Origin: Gemmatimonadota bacterium
GTDB taxonomy: Bacteria > Gemmatimonadota > Gemmatimonadetes > Longimicrobiales > RSA9
Assembly (NCBI GenBank): GCA_012027055.1
Contig: VEPF01000305.1
Location: forward strand, 577 to 9,925
DNA: 9,349 bases
Direction: 5' to 3'
Position 1 is the first letter of the stretch; every line of letters starts with the position of its first letter. The position numbers and the translations under genes are program-made. The notes under the pieces were generated by a model that made no database searches, was not told where the DNA came from, and was given only the letters and a program-made list of their open reading frames with translations. Shown piece by piece: positions 1-9,233 of this stretch.

Positions 1-2
1 TG

Positions 3-863
3 CTACCGCTGCTGCGCGCGGCCGCGCCGGACGGCGATTTCGACATCAGCGAGATGATTCTGCACCACCTGGCCGATGCGCCGGAGTGGGAATCGCCGTT
101 CGGGGTCGTGCGTCTCCCCCAGCTGCACATCGGTTCCTTCGACATCTCCATCACCAAGCACGTGCTGTTCATGATGATCGCCGCGGCGCTGGTGGCGCTG
201 GTGCTGATCACCGCCGCGCGCGCGGCCCGGCGGGAGCGTGCGGCCGGCGCCCGGCAGGGGCCCAGGGGCACGGCCAACGTGGTGGAAGCGGTCATCCTGT
301 ATCTGCGTGATGAGGTGGCGCTCAAGAACATCGGGCACGGCGGCGAGCGCTACGTGCCGTACATCGTGAGCGTCTTCTTCTTCATTCTGTTCTGCAATCT
401 GCTCGGCCTGCTGCCCTGGGGGGCGAGCCCGACCGGCAACATCTCGGTGACGGCAACGCTCGCGGTCATCACCTTCTTGGTGGTGGAGTTCGCGGGCATG
501 CGCGAGCTGGGCGCAGGTGGTTACGCGCGCACCATCTTCTATCTGCCGCCGGGGCTGCCGCTGCTCATGAAGCCCATCATCCTGCTGATCATGACGCCGG
601 TGGAATTCCTGGGGAAGCTGACCAAGCCGTTCGCCCTGGCGATCCGTTTGTACGCGAACATGACGGCCGGGCACGCGGTGGTCCTGGCCCTGACCGGGCT
701 GATCGTCATGTCGGGCATTGGCGGGGTGCTCTACATCGGGCTCGCACCGCTGGTGATGGCGGTGGCCATCATGGTGCTCGAGTTGTTCGTGGCGCTCCTG
801 CAGGCATACATCTTCGCGATGCTCTCATCCGTCTTCATCGGATTGATCAGGCACGCGCACTGA
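3..863 (+). CDS. atpB: F1Fo ATP synthase subunit a (5' end outside window)
   Basis: This is the Fo stator subunit that forms the two proton half-channels against the c-ring in the inner membrane. About six hydrophobic segments follow one another, and the conserved helix reads AIRLYANMTAGH. Its Arg (codon 645-647) is the essential arginine facing the c-ring carboxylate. The C-terminal helix carries the family's LLQAYIFAMLSSVFIG. An ATG at 54 would give 269 residues, but it has no Shine-Dalgarno and the frame stays open to base 3, reading FDISEMILHH across it. FCB-type AtpB proteins usually have a longer N-terminus before this EMILHH-like stretch, so I infer the true start is left of the window and call the gene partial. 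It is followed by a 237-base spacer before atpE. Function is certain; only the start is unresolved. Confidence 0.96.
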   Translation, partial: LPLLRAAAPDGDFDISEMILHHLADAPEWESPFGVVRLPQLHIGSFDISITKHVLFMMIAAALVALVLITAARAARRERAAGARQGPRGTANVVEAVILYLRDEVALKNIGHGGERYVPYIVSVFFFILFCNLLGLLPWGASPTGNISVTATLAVITFLVVEFAGMRELGAGGYARTIFYLPPGLPLLMKPIILLIMTPVEFLGKLTKPFALAIRLYANMTAGHAVVLALTGLIVMSGIGGVLYIGLAPLVMAVAIMVLELFVALLQAYIFAMLSSVFIGLIRHAH

Positions 864-1100
864 GCGGTAGCACCGGTCGCCAGCGTGGCCGGAGCAGTTG
901 GCGAGCGCGTCCGCCGGAGACGCGCCACCGGCACCGGAGCTCCCCGGAGCCGGTTGTAGGGTAGCCGGACGGGTGTCCGGCGAGAGCCGCGGGACCGGGG
1001 TGTCCGGTAGCGGCGGGTTGCGGAGACGTCGCATTCGGGGGCGGCGGCTGCGGCAACGGAGCGAACCAGCGCGACCCCGACCAGCGGGTGGAGAATTGAC
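864..1100 (+). other. atpB-atpE spacer with a cluster of GC-rich hairpins
   Basis: This 237-base gap has no credible gene; the open frame from 898 runs into atpE out of frame and is Arg/Gly-rich. It holds four successive dyads. GCGCGTC/GACGCGC lies at 905-925 with a 7-nt loop. CCGGCACCGG/CCGGAGCCGG lies at 928-953 with one A-A mismatch and a 6-nt loop, plus an A-T pair extending it to 927-954. GCCGGAC/GTCCGGC lies at 964-981 with a 4-nt GGGT loop, and ACCGG/CCGGT at 994-1008 with a 5-nt loop. The last two sit in an imperfect direct repeat (GGAC...GTCCGG at 967-980 and 992-1007). None is followed by a T-run, so they are not classical terminators. An mRNA stability or translation role for the downstream c-subunit gene is an inference. 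Confidence 0.6.
1087..1093 (+). promoter_or_regulatory. Ribosome binding site of atpE
   Basis: GGTGGAG lies 7 bases before the atpE ATG at 1101. It is the clearest Shine-Dalgarno among the atp genes here and fixes the atpE start. A strong site suits a subunit needed in many copies per complex. Confidence 0.6.
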
Positions 1101-1367
1101 ATGGCGATTCCGATTCTCGGATTGCTGCAGGAGGCGGTGCAGAACGACGGTGGTGCCGGCCTGTCCAATTTCGGCAAGGCAGTGGGGGCAGGGCTTACGG
1201 TGATCGGCGCCGGCATTGGCATCGGGCGCATCGGTGGCTCCATGACCGAGAGCATGGCGCGCCAGCCCGAGGTGCTGGGCAGCATCCAGACGGGCGCGAT
1301 CATCCTGGCTGCGCTGATCGAGGGCGCCGCGCTGTTCGCCCTGGTGATCGCATTCCTGATCAAGTAG
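1101..1367 (+). CDS. atpE: F1Fo ATP synthase subunit c
   Basis: This 88-residue hairpin proteolipid is the monomer of the rotating c-ring in the membrane. Helix 1 carries the glycine-alternating GAGIGIG (residues 36-42) used for tight helix packing. The polar loop has RQPE (54-57), which contacts gamma/epsilon. Helix 2 has the ion-binding carboxylate Glu74 in AALIEGAALF. The residue after Glu74 is Gly rather than the Ser/Thr common in sodium-binding rings, so proton coupling is the likelier reading; this is an inference from one region. The N-terminal leader of about 20 residues is longer than in E. coli and includes LLQEAVQND. The gene is isolated between two hairpin-bearing spacers, which may let it be expressed more highly than its neighbours. 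Confidence 0.97.
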   Translation: MAIPILGLLQEAVQNDGGAGLSNFGKAVGAGLTVIGAGIGIGRIGGSMTESMARQPEVLGSIQTGAIILAALIEGAALFALVIAFLIK

Positions 1368-1371
1368 TTCC

Positions 1372-1403
1372 CGGGGGGAGGCCGGACCGGCCGGTTTCCC
1401 CCG
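1372..1403 (+). other. Hairpin in the atpE-atpF spacer
   Basis: CGGGGG (1372-1377) pairs with CCCCCG (1398-1403). Inside it GGCC (1380-1383) pairs with GGCC (1389-1392) around a GGACC loop. The structure begins five bases after the atpE stop and fills most of the gap before atpF. There is no T-run after it, so read-through into atpF is expected. It may protect the 3' end of an atpE transcript or limit translation of atpF; this role is inferred. Confidence 0.55.
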
Positions 1404-1425
1404 AGCGGCGGTGAGCGAGCGAGCC

Positions 1426-1983
1426 ATGAACCTCTTGTACGTGATCCTGCAGGAGCACGGCGGCGAGACGCCGAACGTGTTCAACCTGACCAGCAACGTT
1501 GCCTTCTGGACGCTGATCATCTTCGCGGTGCTGATGGTGGTGCTGGCGAAGTACGCGTTCCCGCCGATCCTCGGCTACGCCGCGGCGCGGGAACAGCGGA
1601 TCCAGCAGGCCCTCGATGACGCCCGCCGGCAGCGGGAGGAAACCGAGGAACTGCTGGCCATGCAGCGCGAGGAGTTGACGCAGGCGCGGGTGCAGTCCCA
1701 GCAGTTGCTGCAGGAAGGGCGGCAGGCAGCGGAACGCGTGCGGCAGGAGTTGTTGCAGCAGGCGCGTGCGGAAGGTGACGAGCTGATCGACCGCACCCGT
1801 CACGAAATCGAGCGGCAGCGGGTTCAGGCGATCGAGTCGTTGCGGCGAGAGGCCGCCGAGCTGGCCATCGCTGCCGCGTCGCGCCTCCTGCGCGAACGCC
1901 TGGACAGCGCGGAGGATCGCCGACTGGTCACGGAGTACCTGAGCGGTATCGAGAGCGCTGCCCCGGGTGCGGGAGCCTCCTGA
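1426..1983 (+). CDS. atpF: F1Fo ATP synthase subunit b
   Basis: This is the peripheral-stalk subunit holding the F1 head to Fo. With the ATG at 1426 it has 185 residues. There is a short N-terminus (MNLLYVILQE), one membrane helix at about residues 24-45 (NVAFWTLIIFAVLMVVLAKY), then a long charged region rich in Q, E and R with heptad character, as expected for the dimeric coiled coil. The C-terminal part AAELAIAAASRLLRERL is the delta-binding region typical of the family. A GTG at 1411 in the same frame would add five residues, but MNLLYVILQE looks like the native N-terminus and the GTG would begin only seven bases after the hairpin. Only one b-type gene is present, so the stalk is probably a b homodimer. 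The stop touches the start of atpH, suggesting translational coupling. Confidence 0.95.
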   Translation: MNLLYVILQEHGGETPNVFNLTSNVAFWTLIIFAVLMVVLAKYAFPPILGYAAAREQRIQQALDDARRQREETEELLAMQREELTQARVQSQQLLQEGRQAAERVRQELLQQARAEGDELIDRTRHEIERQRVQAIESLRREAAELAIAAASRLLRERLDSAEDRRLVTEYLSGIESAAPGAGAS

Positions 1984-1984
1984 G

Positions 1985-2554
1985 GTGCGTGACCCGACCC
2001 TGGCCCGCAACTACGCCGAGGCGCTCTTCGAGCTGGCCGAGCGGCATGGGGCGCACGAGAAGTACCTGCGGGCCGCGCTCCTGCTGACGGAAGTGCTGGA
2101 CACGAATCCGCGGGTCCGGCAGTTCCTGGAGATGCCGAAGATCGACACGCGGGCGAAGCAGCAGGCCCTGAAGCAGGCGCTGACCGGGCGAGTGCCGCCG
2201 CTCTTCATCAATTATCTGCTCGTGGTGCTGGCCAAGCGGCGGCAGCGGCTGCTCCCGGACATCGGCCGGCAGTACGCCCTGCTGCTGGATGAGAAGCTGG
2301 GCCGATTGCACGTGCAGGTGATCCTGGCGCACCGGCCCGATGCCGCCACCACGGACCGGATCGCAGCCGAGTTGAGCCGGATCCTGGGCCGGGCAGCTAT
2401 CCCGCACGTGCGCGTGGATCCCGGCATTGTGGGCGGCATCATCGTTCGGTACGGCGACCGGATCCTGGATGGCTCCGTCCGGCGTCGCCTGATGTCCCTG
2501 CGGGGGCGGCTGCTGGAGGCCTCGCTGCCGCAGACGCAAACGGTCGAGGAATAG
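1985..2554 (+). CDS. atpH: F1Fo ATP synthase subunit delta
   Basis: Delta (OSCP homologue) caps the F1 head and joins it to subunit b in the peripheral stalk. The N-terminal helical domain starts RDPTLARNYAEALFELAERH, a standard delta opening. The C-terminal part VRVDPGIVGGIIVRYGDRILDGSVRRRL is the hallmark delta signature. I chose the GTG at 1985 (189 residues, normal size), one base after the atpF stop and preceded by GGGAG. A GTG at 1967 in the same frame would add six residues (MREPPE) and overlap atpF. The near-zero spacing implies coupled translation with atpF, fitting their direct contact. A perfect hairpin follows the stop. Confidence 0.95.
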   Translation: MRDPTLARNYAEALFELAERHGAHEKYLRAALLLTEVLDTNPRVRQFLEMPKIDTRAKQQALKQALTGRVPPLFINYLLVVLAKRRQRLLPDIGRQYALLLDEKLGRLHVQVILAHRPDAATTDRIAAELSRILGRAAIPHVRVDPGIVGGIIVRYGDRILDGSVRRRLMSLRGRLLEASLPQTQTVEE

Positions 2555-2571
2555 CCGCGGTGGTCCGCGGC
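2554..2571 (+). other. Hairpin in the atpH-atpA spacer
   Basis: GCCGCGG and CCGCGGC form a perfect 7-bp stem with a TGGT loop. It starts on the last base of the atpH stop codon and ends 28 bases before the atpA ATG. No T-run follows, so it is not a normal Rho-independent terminator. A role in transcript processing or stability is only inferred. Confidence 0.55.
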
Positions 2572-2599
2572 CGGTAATGCCCTGGCAACGAGACGGCTA

Positions 2600-4213
<1,614 letters not shown>

Positions 4214-4219
4214 GGCAAC

Positions 4220-5131
4220 ATGGCGAAGACGCGCGAGCTGCGGCGGCGGATCCGGTCCATTCGCAAGACCCGCCAAATCACGAGGACGATGGAGATGGTT
4301 TCCACGTCCAAGCTGAAGCGCGCATCCGATCGGGTGACGGCGGCGCGCCCATACGCGCGTCAGCTGGGTGATGTGATCGGCCGGCTGCTCGATCCGGAGC
4401 TGCGCGAACGCTACCCGCTGCTGCGCCGGCCGGCCGCCGCCCGGCGGGCGGCCGTCGTCATGCTGACCTCGAACCGCGGCCTCGCGGGTGCCTTCAACGT
4501 CAATCTGATCAAGGAAGCGCGCGCCCTGGTCGAACGGCTGCGCGGGCAGGGCACGGAAGTCGAGCTGCACGGCGTCGGGCGCAAGGGCATTGCGTATTTC
4601 CGCTTCCGCAAGGAGCCGCTCGCATCGACCAACACCGAGATCGGCGACCACGGCACCATCGATGATGCGGGCGCGCTGATGCAGCCGCTGCAGGCACGCT
4701 TCGAAAGGGGCGAGTTGGACGAGGTGTACGTGGTGTACGCGCAGTTCCGCTCCGCCATGTCCACTCCGCCCGGTGTGCTCAAGGTGCTGCCCATCGAGCC
4801 GCCATCGGCGGCGGCGCACACGCACGGCGGGCAACACCTGGCTCCCGACCAGGATGAAGAAAACGGCTGGATCGCGAACTACGCGCTCTCGCCGTCAGCC
4901 GAGCAGATTCTCGACCGGTTGCTGCCCCTGTACGTGCGCAATGTGATGTATCGCGCTCTGGTGGAAACTGCCGCGGCCGAGCACGGCGCGCGCCGGACCG
5001 CGATGAAGAGCGCCACCGATAACGCGGGCGATATGCTGGACACGCTGAGCCGCACCTACAACCGGGCGCGGCAGGCACAGATCACGCAGGAGATCGCGGA
5101 GATCGTGGGCGGCGCGGCGGCGCTCGAGTAA
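4220..5131 (+). CDS. atpG: F1Fo ATP synthase subunit gamma
   Basis: Gamma is the central rotor shaft that couples c-ring rotation to conformational changes in beta. The N-terminal helix includes EMVSTSKLKRASDRV (about residues 25-39). The C-terminal helix includes NVMYRALVETAAAEHGARRTAMKSATDNA, the gamma signature. These two form the antiparallel coiled coil, and the Rossmann-like middle begins at VVMLTSNRGLAGAFN. At 303 residues it is slightly longer than E. coli gamma (287). The extra length includes a hydrophilic, His- and Asp/Glu-rich stretch at about 194-216 (from PPSAAAHTHGG to QDEENG), between the globular domain and the C-terminal helix. The ATG is six bases after the atpA stop, with AGGG just before it. 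Confidence 0.97.
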   Translation: MAKTRELRRRIRSIRKTRQITRTMEMVSTSKLKRASDRVTAARPYARQLGDVIGRLLDPELRERYPLLRRPAAARRAAVVMLTSNRGLAGAFNVNLIKEARALVERLRGQGTEVELHGVGRKGIAYFRFRKEPLASTNTEIGDHGTIDDAGALMQPLQARFERGELDEVYVVYAQFRSAMSTPPGVLKVLPIEPPSAAAHTHGGQHLAPDQDEENGWIANYALSPSAEQILDRLLPLYVRNVMYRALVETAAAEHGARRTAMKSATDNAGDMLDTLSRTYNRARQAQITQEIAEIVGGAAALE

Positions 5132-5211
5132 CGACCATGCCGCCGCGGCGCGGAGCGGGCCTGCCGGGCGGCCGACGACGGAATCAACTACTGCAGATGG
5201 AACAGCGAGAG

Positions 5212-6648
<1,437 letters not shown>

Positions 6649-6650
6649 GC

Positions 6651-6917
6651 ATGAAGGCGCCGCATCTCCGGGTTTCGGTGGTCAGTCCCGAAAGCACCCT
6701 CTACGAGGGCGAGGCCGACATGGTGGTCGCGCCCGCCTGGGACGGAGAGGTGGGCGTGCTGCGCGGACACGCGCCGCTGCTGGCGCTGCTGGGCGAAGGG
6801 TCGTTGCGGGTGCGGGCTGCAGATGGCGAGCACCGCTTCCGGATCGCCGGCGGGTTCCTGCAGGTCGCCAACGACGTGGTGACCGTCCTGAGCGAGCACG
6901 CGACCGCGGGCCCGTGA
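6651..6917 (+). CDS. atpC: F1Fo ATP synthase subunit epsilon, short form without C-terminal helices
   Basis: Epsilon sits at the foot of gamma and helps join it to the c-ring. The 88 residues correspond to the N-terminal beta-sandwich only. The opening VSVVSPESTLYEGEADMVVAP, the conserved GVLRGHAPLLALL (35-47) and GGFLQVANDVVTVL (67-80) are all present. The usual C-terminal helical hairpin, about 45-50 residues that can inhibit ATP hydrolysis in E. coli and Bacillus, is missing. The stop is followed by only 33 bases before the next gene, with no remnant of those helices, so this looks like a natural short form and not a frameshift. Short epsilon subunits are known in several FCB-group lineages. 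The start is two bases after the atpD stop, implying translational coupling. Confidence 0.94.
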   Translation: MKAPHLRVSVVSPESTLYEGEADMVVAPAWDGEVGVLRGHAPLLALLGEGSLRVRAADGEHRFRIAGGFLQVANDVVTVLSEHATAGP

Positions 6918-6950
6918 GCATGCCGCGTCGCCCCGTGGTGCGCTGAGTTC

Positions 6951-7760
6951 GTGCGCGCTGACCTGCACCTTCACAGCAACGCGTCCGATGGGTCGCTCTC
7001 GCCCAGCGCGGTGGCCTGGGCGGCCCGCGCCGGCGGACTCGACCTGTTCGCCATCTGCGACCATGACACGGTGGCCGGACTGGCGGAGGCGCAGGCGGGC
7101 AGTCCCGCCGGTACCCGCCTGATCACCGGGATCGAGATCTCCAGCGCCATCGGCGGGCGCGAGCTGCATGTCCTGGGCTATGGCATCGATCCCGCCTGCC
7201 CGGCGCTGCTCGCCTACACCGCCCGCGCGGCCACAGCCCGCGCCGAACGCATGCGCGAGATGATCGCCCGGCTCGCCAACCTGAGGGTGCCGGTCACCTA
7301 CGACGACGTGATCGCCGCGGCCGAAGTCCCGCCCCAGTGCCTGGGCCGTCCGCACCTCGCGCGCGCGCTCATGAACCGTGGTCAGGTGCGCACCATCGGC
7401 GAGGCATTCGAGCGCTTCATCGGCAACGAATCGCCCGCCTACGTACCCGCGGACTTGTTGCCGCCCGCGGCGGCCATCGAGCTGATCCACGATGCCGGCG
7501 GCCTCGCCGTCTGGGCCCACCCGCGCCTGGAGATCTTCGATCGGGAAGTGCGCAGGCTGCGGGAGCGCGGACTCGACGGGGTCGAGTGCTATCGGCCGCG
7601 CGCCACGCCCACGGAGACGCAGTACTACGAGACCGCTGCCCGCGACCTGGATATGCTCCGCACCGGTGGGTCGGATTGGCACGGCAGCTGGCACGGCCCG
7701 CTCGGGGAGTTCGCCATTGGCGAGTCCGAGCTGGCGCTCTTCCTCGCCCGCCTGCCCTGA
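6951..7760 (+). CDS. PHP-domain metal-dependent phosphoesterase, RNase AM/TrpH (YciV) type
   Basis: The 269-residue protein shows the full set of PHP metal-binding motifs: DLHLHSNASDG (His6, His8, Asp13), CDHDT (Asp37, His38, Asp39), GIEIS (Glu62), GRPHLARAL, WAHPR (His190) and GGSDWHG (Asp242, His244). The order and length match the YciV/TrpH group. Its E. coli member, RNase AM, removes nucleotides from RNA 5' ends, including rRNA precursors, and hydrolyses 3',5'-nucleoside bisphosphates such as pAp. The exact substrate here is inferred. No signal peptide is visible, so it should be cytoplasmic. The GTG at 6951 is the first possible start after the atpC TGA, which lies in the same frame; no ATG, GTG or TTG codon intervenes. 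It starts 33 bases after atpC without an intervening terminator, so co-transcription with the atp operon is plausible. Confidence 0.88.
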   Translation: MRADLHLHSNASDGSLSPSAVAWAARAGGLDLFAICDHDTVAGLAEAQAGSPAGTRLITGIEISSAIGGRELHVLGYGIDPACPALLAYTARAATARAERMREMIARLANLRVPVTYDDVIAAAEVPPQCLGRPHLARALMNRGQVRTIGEAFERFIGNESPAYVPADLLPPAAAIELIHDAGGLAVWAHPRLEIFDREVRRLRERGLDGVECYRPRATPTETQYYETAARDLDMLRTGGSDWHGSWHGPLGEFAIGESELALFLARLP

Positions 7761-7773
7761 ATCCCTCCGACGG

Positions 7774-8952
7774 TCAGTCCACCCGCAGAATCGCTCCCTT
7801 CAGGTACCCCGATTCCGGGATCTGCAGTACCTCGGGGTGATCCAGCGCCTGCCCCCGCCACTCCAGCAGCCGCACCGGTCGGCCCGCATCCGCAGCCGCG
7901 CTCTCCAGCAACTCGCGGAACAGCGGCATGCTCACGTGGAAGGAACAGCTGAAGGTGGCCAGCATGCCGCCGGGCGCGAGCAGCTTCAGGGCCCGGAGGT
8001 TGATCTCCTTGTAGCCGCGTGCTGCCCGCTCCACGGCACCGCGCCGTTTCGCGAACGCGGGCGGGTCGAGTACGATCGTGTCGTAGCGCGCGCCCGCTGC
8101 CTCCTGCGCGCGCAGGAAATCGAAGGCGTTGGCCTCCACCAGTTCGACGGCCGCCCGCATGGCGCCTGCCGGCTGCTGGTTCAGCTCGACGTTGACGCGG
8201 GCCCGCGCCAGCGCGTCCGCGGAGGTATCCAGGGCGGTCACGTGGTCGGCGTGGCGGGCCAGGTGCAGGGTGAAAGAGCCATGGTAAGCGAAGCAGTCCA
8301 GCGCACGGCCGCGCGCCAATTCCCCGACCCGCTGCCGGTTCTCCCGCTGGTCCAGGAACGCTCCGGTCTTCTGCCCCGTCCACGGCGCCGCCAGATACCG
8401 GACGGATCCCTCTCTGACCTCCACCCACTCGGGTACCTGGCCGTACAGCAGGTCGACGCTGCGGGGCAACTGCTCGTGCTCCCGCACGGCAACATCGTTG
8501 CGCGCCAGTATTCCGAGCGGCGTGAGTACTTCCACGAGCGCCTCGATCAATTCGGCTCGGTACGCCTCGAGGCCCGCCGAGAGCAGCTCGACTACCACGT
8601 GCCCGGCGTACCAGTCCACGATCAGGGATGGCAGTCCGTCCGCTTCCCCATGGACCAGGCGGTACGCCGTGCCGTCCACGCCCAATCGCTCCCGGTACGC
8701 ACGCGCTGCGGCCAGTCGCTCCCGAAAGAACTCCCGGTCGATCGATTGCGCCGCAGCAGCAAGAAAACGCAATGCGATCTGCGAGCTCGGGCTCCACAAC
8801 GCCATGCCCAGCCACTCCCTGCGCGGGCCGACCACCGCAACCGCGCCCGGCGGGCCGGCCGGCGGTTCGAGCACATCGCTGCGGTAGATCCAGGGGTGCC
8901 CCAGTCGACGCCACCGGTCGGCACCGCGCGCACTGACTCTCGCCTGTTCCAA
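7774..8952 (-). CDS. rlmI: Class I SAM-dependent 23S rRNA (cytosine-5) methyltransferase, RlmI type
   Basis: With the TTG start at 8952 the protein has 392 residues, close to E. coli RlmI (396), which makes m5C1962 in 23S rRNA. The N-terminus is a PUA-like RNA-binding domain beginning RVSARGADRWRRLGHPWIYRSDV. The catalytic domain carries the SAM-binding motif DCFAYHGSFTLHLA (from residue 219), TALDTS with the ribose-binding acidic Asp242, the DPPAF motif (296-300), and SCSFHVS with the conserved Cys near the C-terminus. TTG was chosen because GGAGAGG lies just before it and the protein then begins where the PUA domain begins. The frame stays open about 75 codons further upstream, but that part is low-complexity and unlike the family. 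The target nucleotide is assigned by family only. The gene converges on the PHP gene with 13 bases between stops. Confidence 0.9.
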   Translation of the reverse strand: MEQARVSARGADRWRRLGHPWIYRSDVLEPPAGPPGAVAVVGPRREWLGMALWSPSSQIALRFLAAAAQSIDREFFRERLAAARAYRERLGVDGTAYRLVHGEADGLPSLIVDWYAGHVVVELLSAGLEAYRAELIEALVEVLTPLGILARNDVAVREHEQLPRSVDLLYGQVPEWVEVREGSVRYLAAPWTGQKTGAFLDQRENRQRVGELARGRALDCFAYHGSFTLHLARHADHVTALDTSADALARARVNVELNQQPAGAMRAAVELVEANAFDFLRAQEAAGARYDTIVLDPPAFAKRRGAVERAARGYKEINLRALKLLAPGGMLATFSCSFHVSMPLFRELLESAAADAGRPVRLLEWRGQALDHPEVLQIPESGYLKGAILRVD

Positions 8953-8955
8953 GTT

Positions 8956-8962
8956 CCTCTCC
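8956..8962 (-). promoter_or_regulatory. Ribosome binding site of the RlmI-type gene
   Basis: On the - strand GGAGAGG sits three bases before a TTG codon (8952-8950). It supports TTG as the start over the longer open frame that reaches past 9170. Confidence 0.5.
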
Positions 8963-8993
8963 AGGTGCTGCGACGCCAGCCTCAACACCTCGC

Positions 8994-8999
8994 AATATA
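8994..8999 (-). promoter_or_regulatory. Possible -10 box for the RlmI-type gene
   Basis: On the - strand the sequence reads TATATT, an AT-rich island in GC-rich DNA about 40 bases before the TTG start. The -35 region at the expected distance (GCGCAG) is poor, so the promoter is uncertain. Confidence 0.3.
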
Positions 9000-9205
9000 C
9001 CGGGCCGCACCCGGTCCTGCGCACCGAAACCGCTCCGCCACAAATGGTTGACATGCCAGCCGCCGGGAACGGTCCGGCGCATACCCGGGCGGCCGGGGAC
9101 GATCCCAGGCACGAAATTCCGGGCTTCATCGGGAGGATTCTCCGAACTGCCCGGCTCGCAGTTCCACCCCGTGCCACGGCCGGTAACGCCGGGGTTCATC
9201 GACCC

Positions 9206-9233
9206 TTGACCGAGAAGGGAGAGCCGTTATCTT
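9206..9233 (+). promoter_or_regulatory. Candidate sigma-70-type promoter pointing right
   Basis: TTGACC (9206-9211) and TATCTT (9228-9233) are separated by 16 bases. Each box matches the consensus at five of six positions (-35) or four of six (-10). No gene follows inside the window, so its target would be beyond 9349. The assignment rests on hexamers alone. Confidence 0.35.

Noticed and set aside
905..1008. Hairpins in the atpB-atpE spacer as Rho-independent terminators
   Set aside because: None is followed by a T-run, and the operon clearly continues with atpE.
1096..1101. TTGACA overlapping the atpE start codon
   Set aside because: There is no -10 box at a suitable distance, and the hexamer lies between the ribosome binding site and the start codon. 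It is probably coincidental.
1101..1367. Subunit c as a sodium-binding type
   Set aside because: Glu74 is followed by Gly rather than the Ser/Thr typical of sodium ligands, so there is no positive evidence for sodium coupling.
7756..7776. Bidirectional terminator between the converging PHP and RlmI-type genes
   Set aside because: Only a 4-bp CTGA/TCAG dyad is visible in the 13-base gap and its edges, with no T-run; this is too weak to call.
7492..9051. Long + strand open frame of about 519 codons opposite the RlmI-type gene
   Set aside because: It overlaps both the PHP gene and the methyltransferase. It has no recognisable domain and is Arg/Gln/Pro-rich, as expected for the antisense of GC-rich coding sequence. 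The - strand frame at 7774-8952 shows clear PUA and SAM-binding motifs.
8953..9177. N-terminal extension of the RlmI-type protein to an ATG at 9177
   Set aside because: The extra 75 codons have no family similarity, and a ribosome site lies just before the TTG at 8952. The size from 8952 (392 residues) matches the family.
7625..9199. Long - strand open frame of about 524 codons overlapping the RlmI-type gene
   Set aside because: It is in another frame of the same strand, with Gly/Arg/Ala-rich low-complexity translation and no motif. It is a shadow of the methyltransferase gene.
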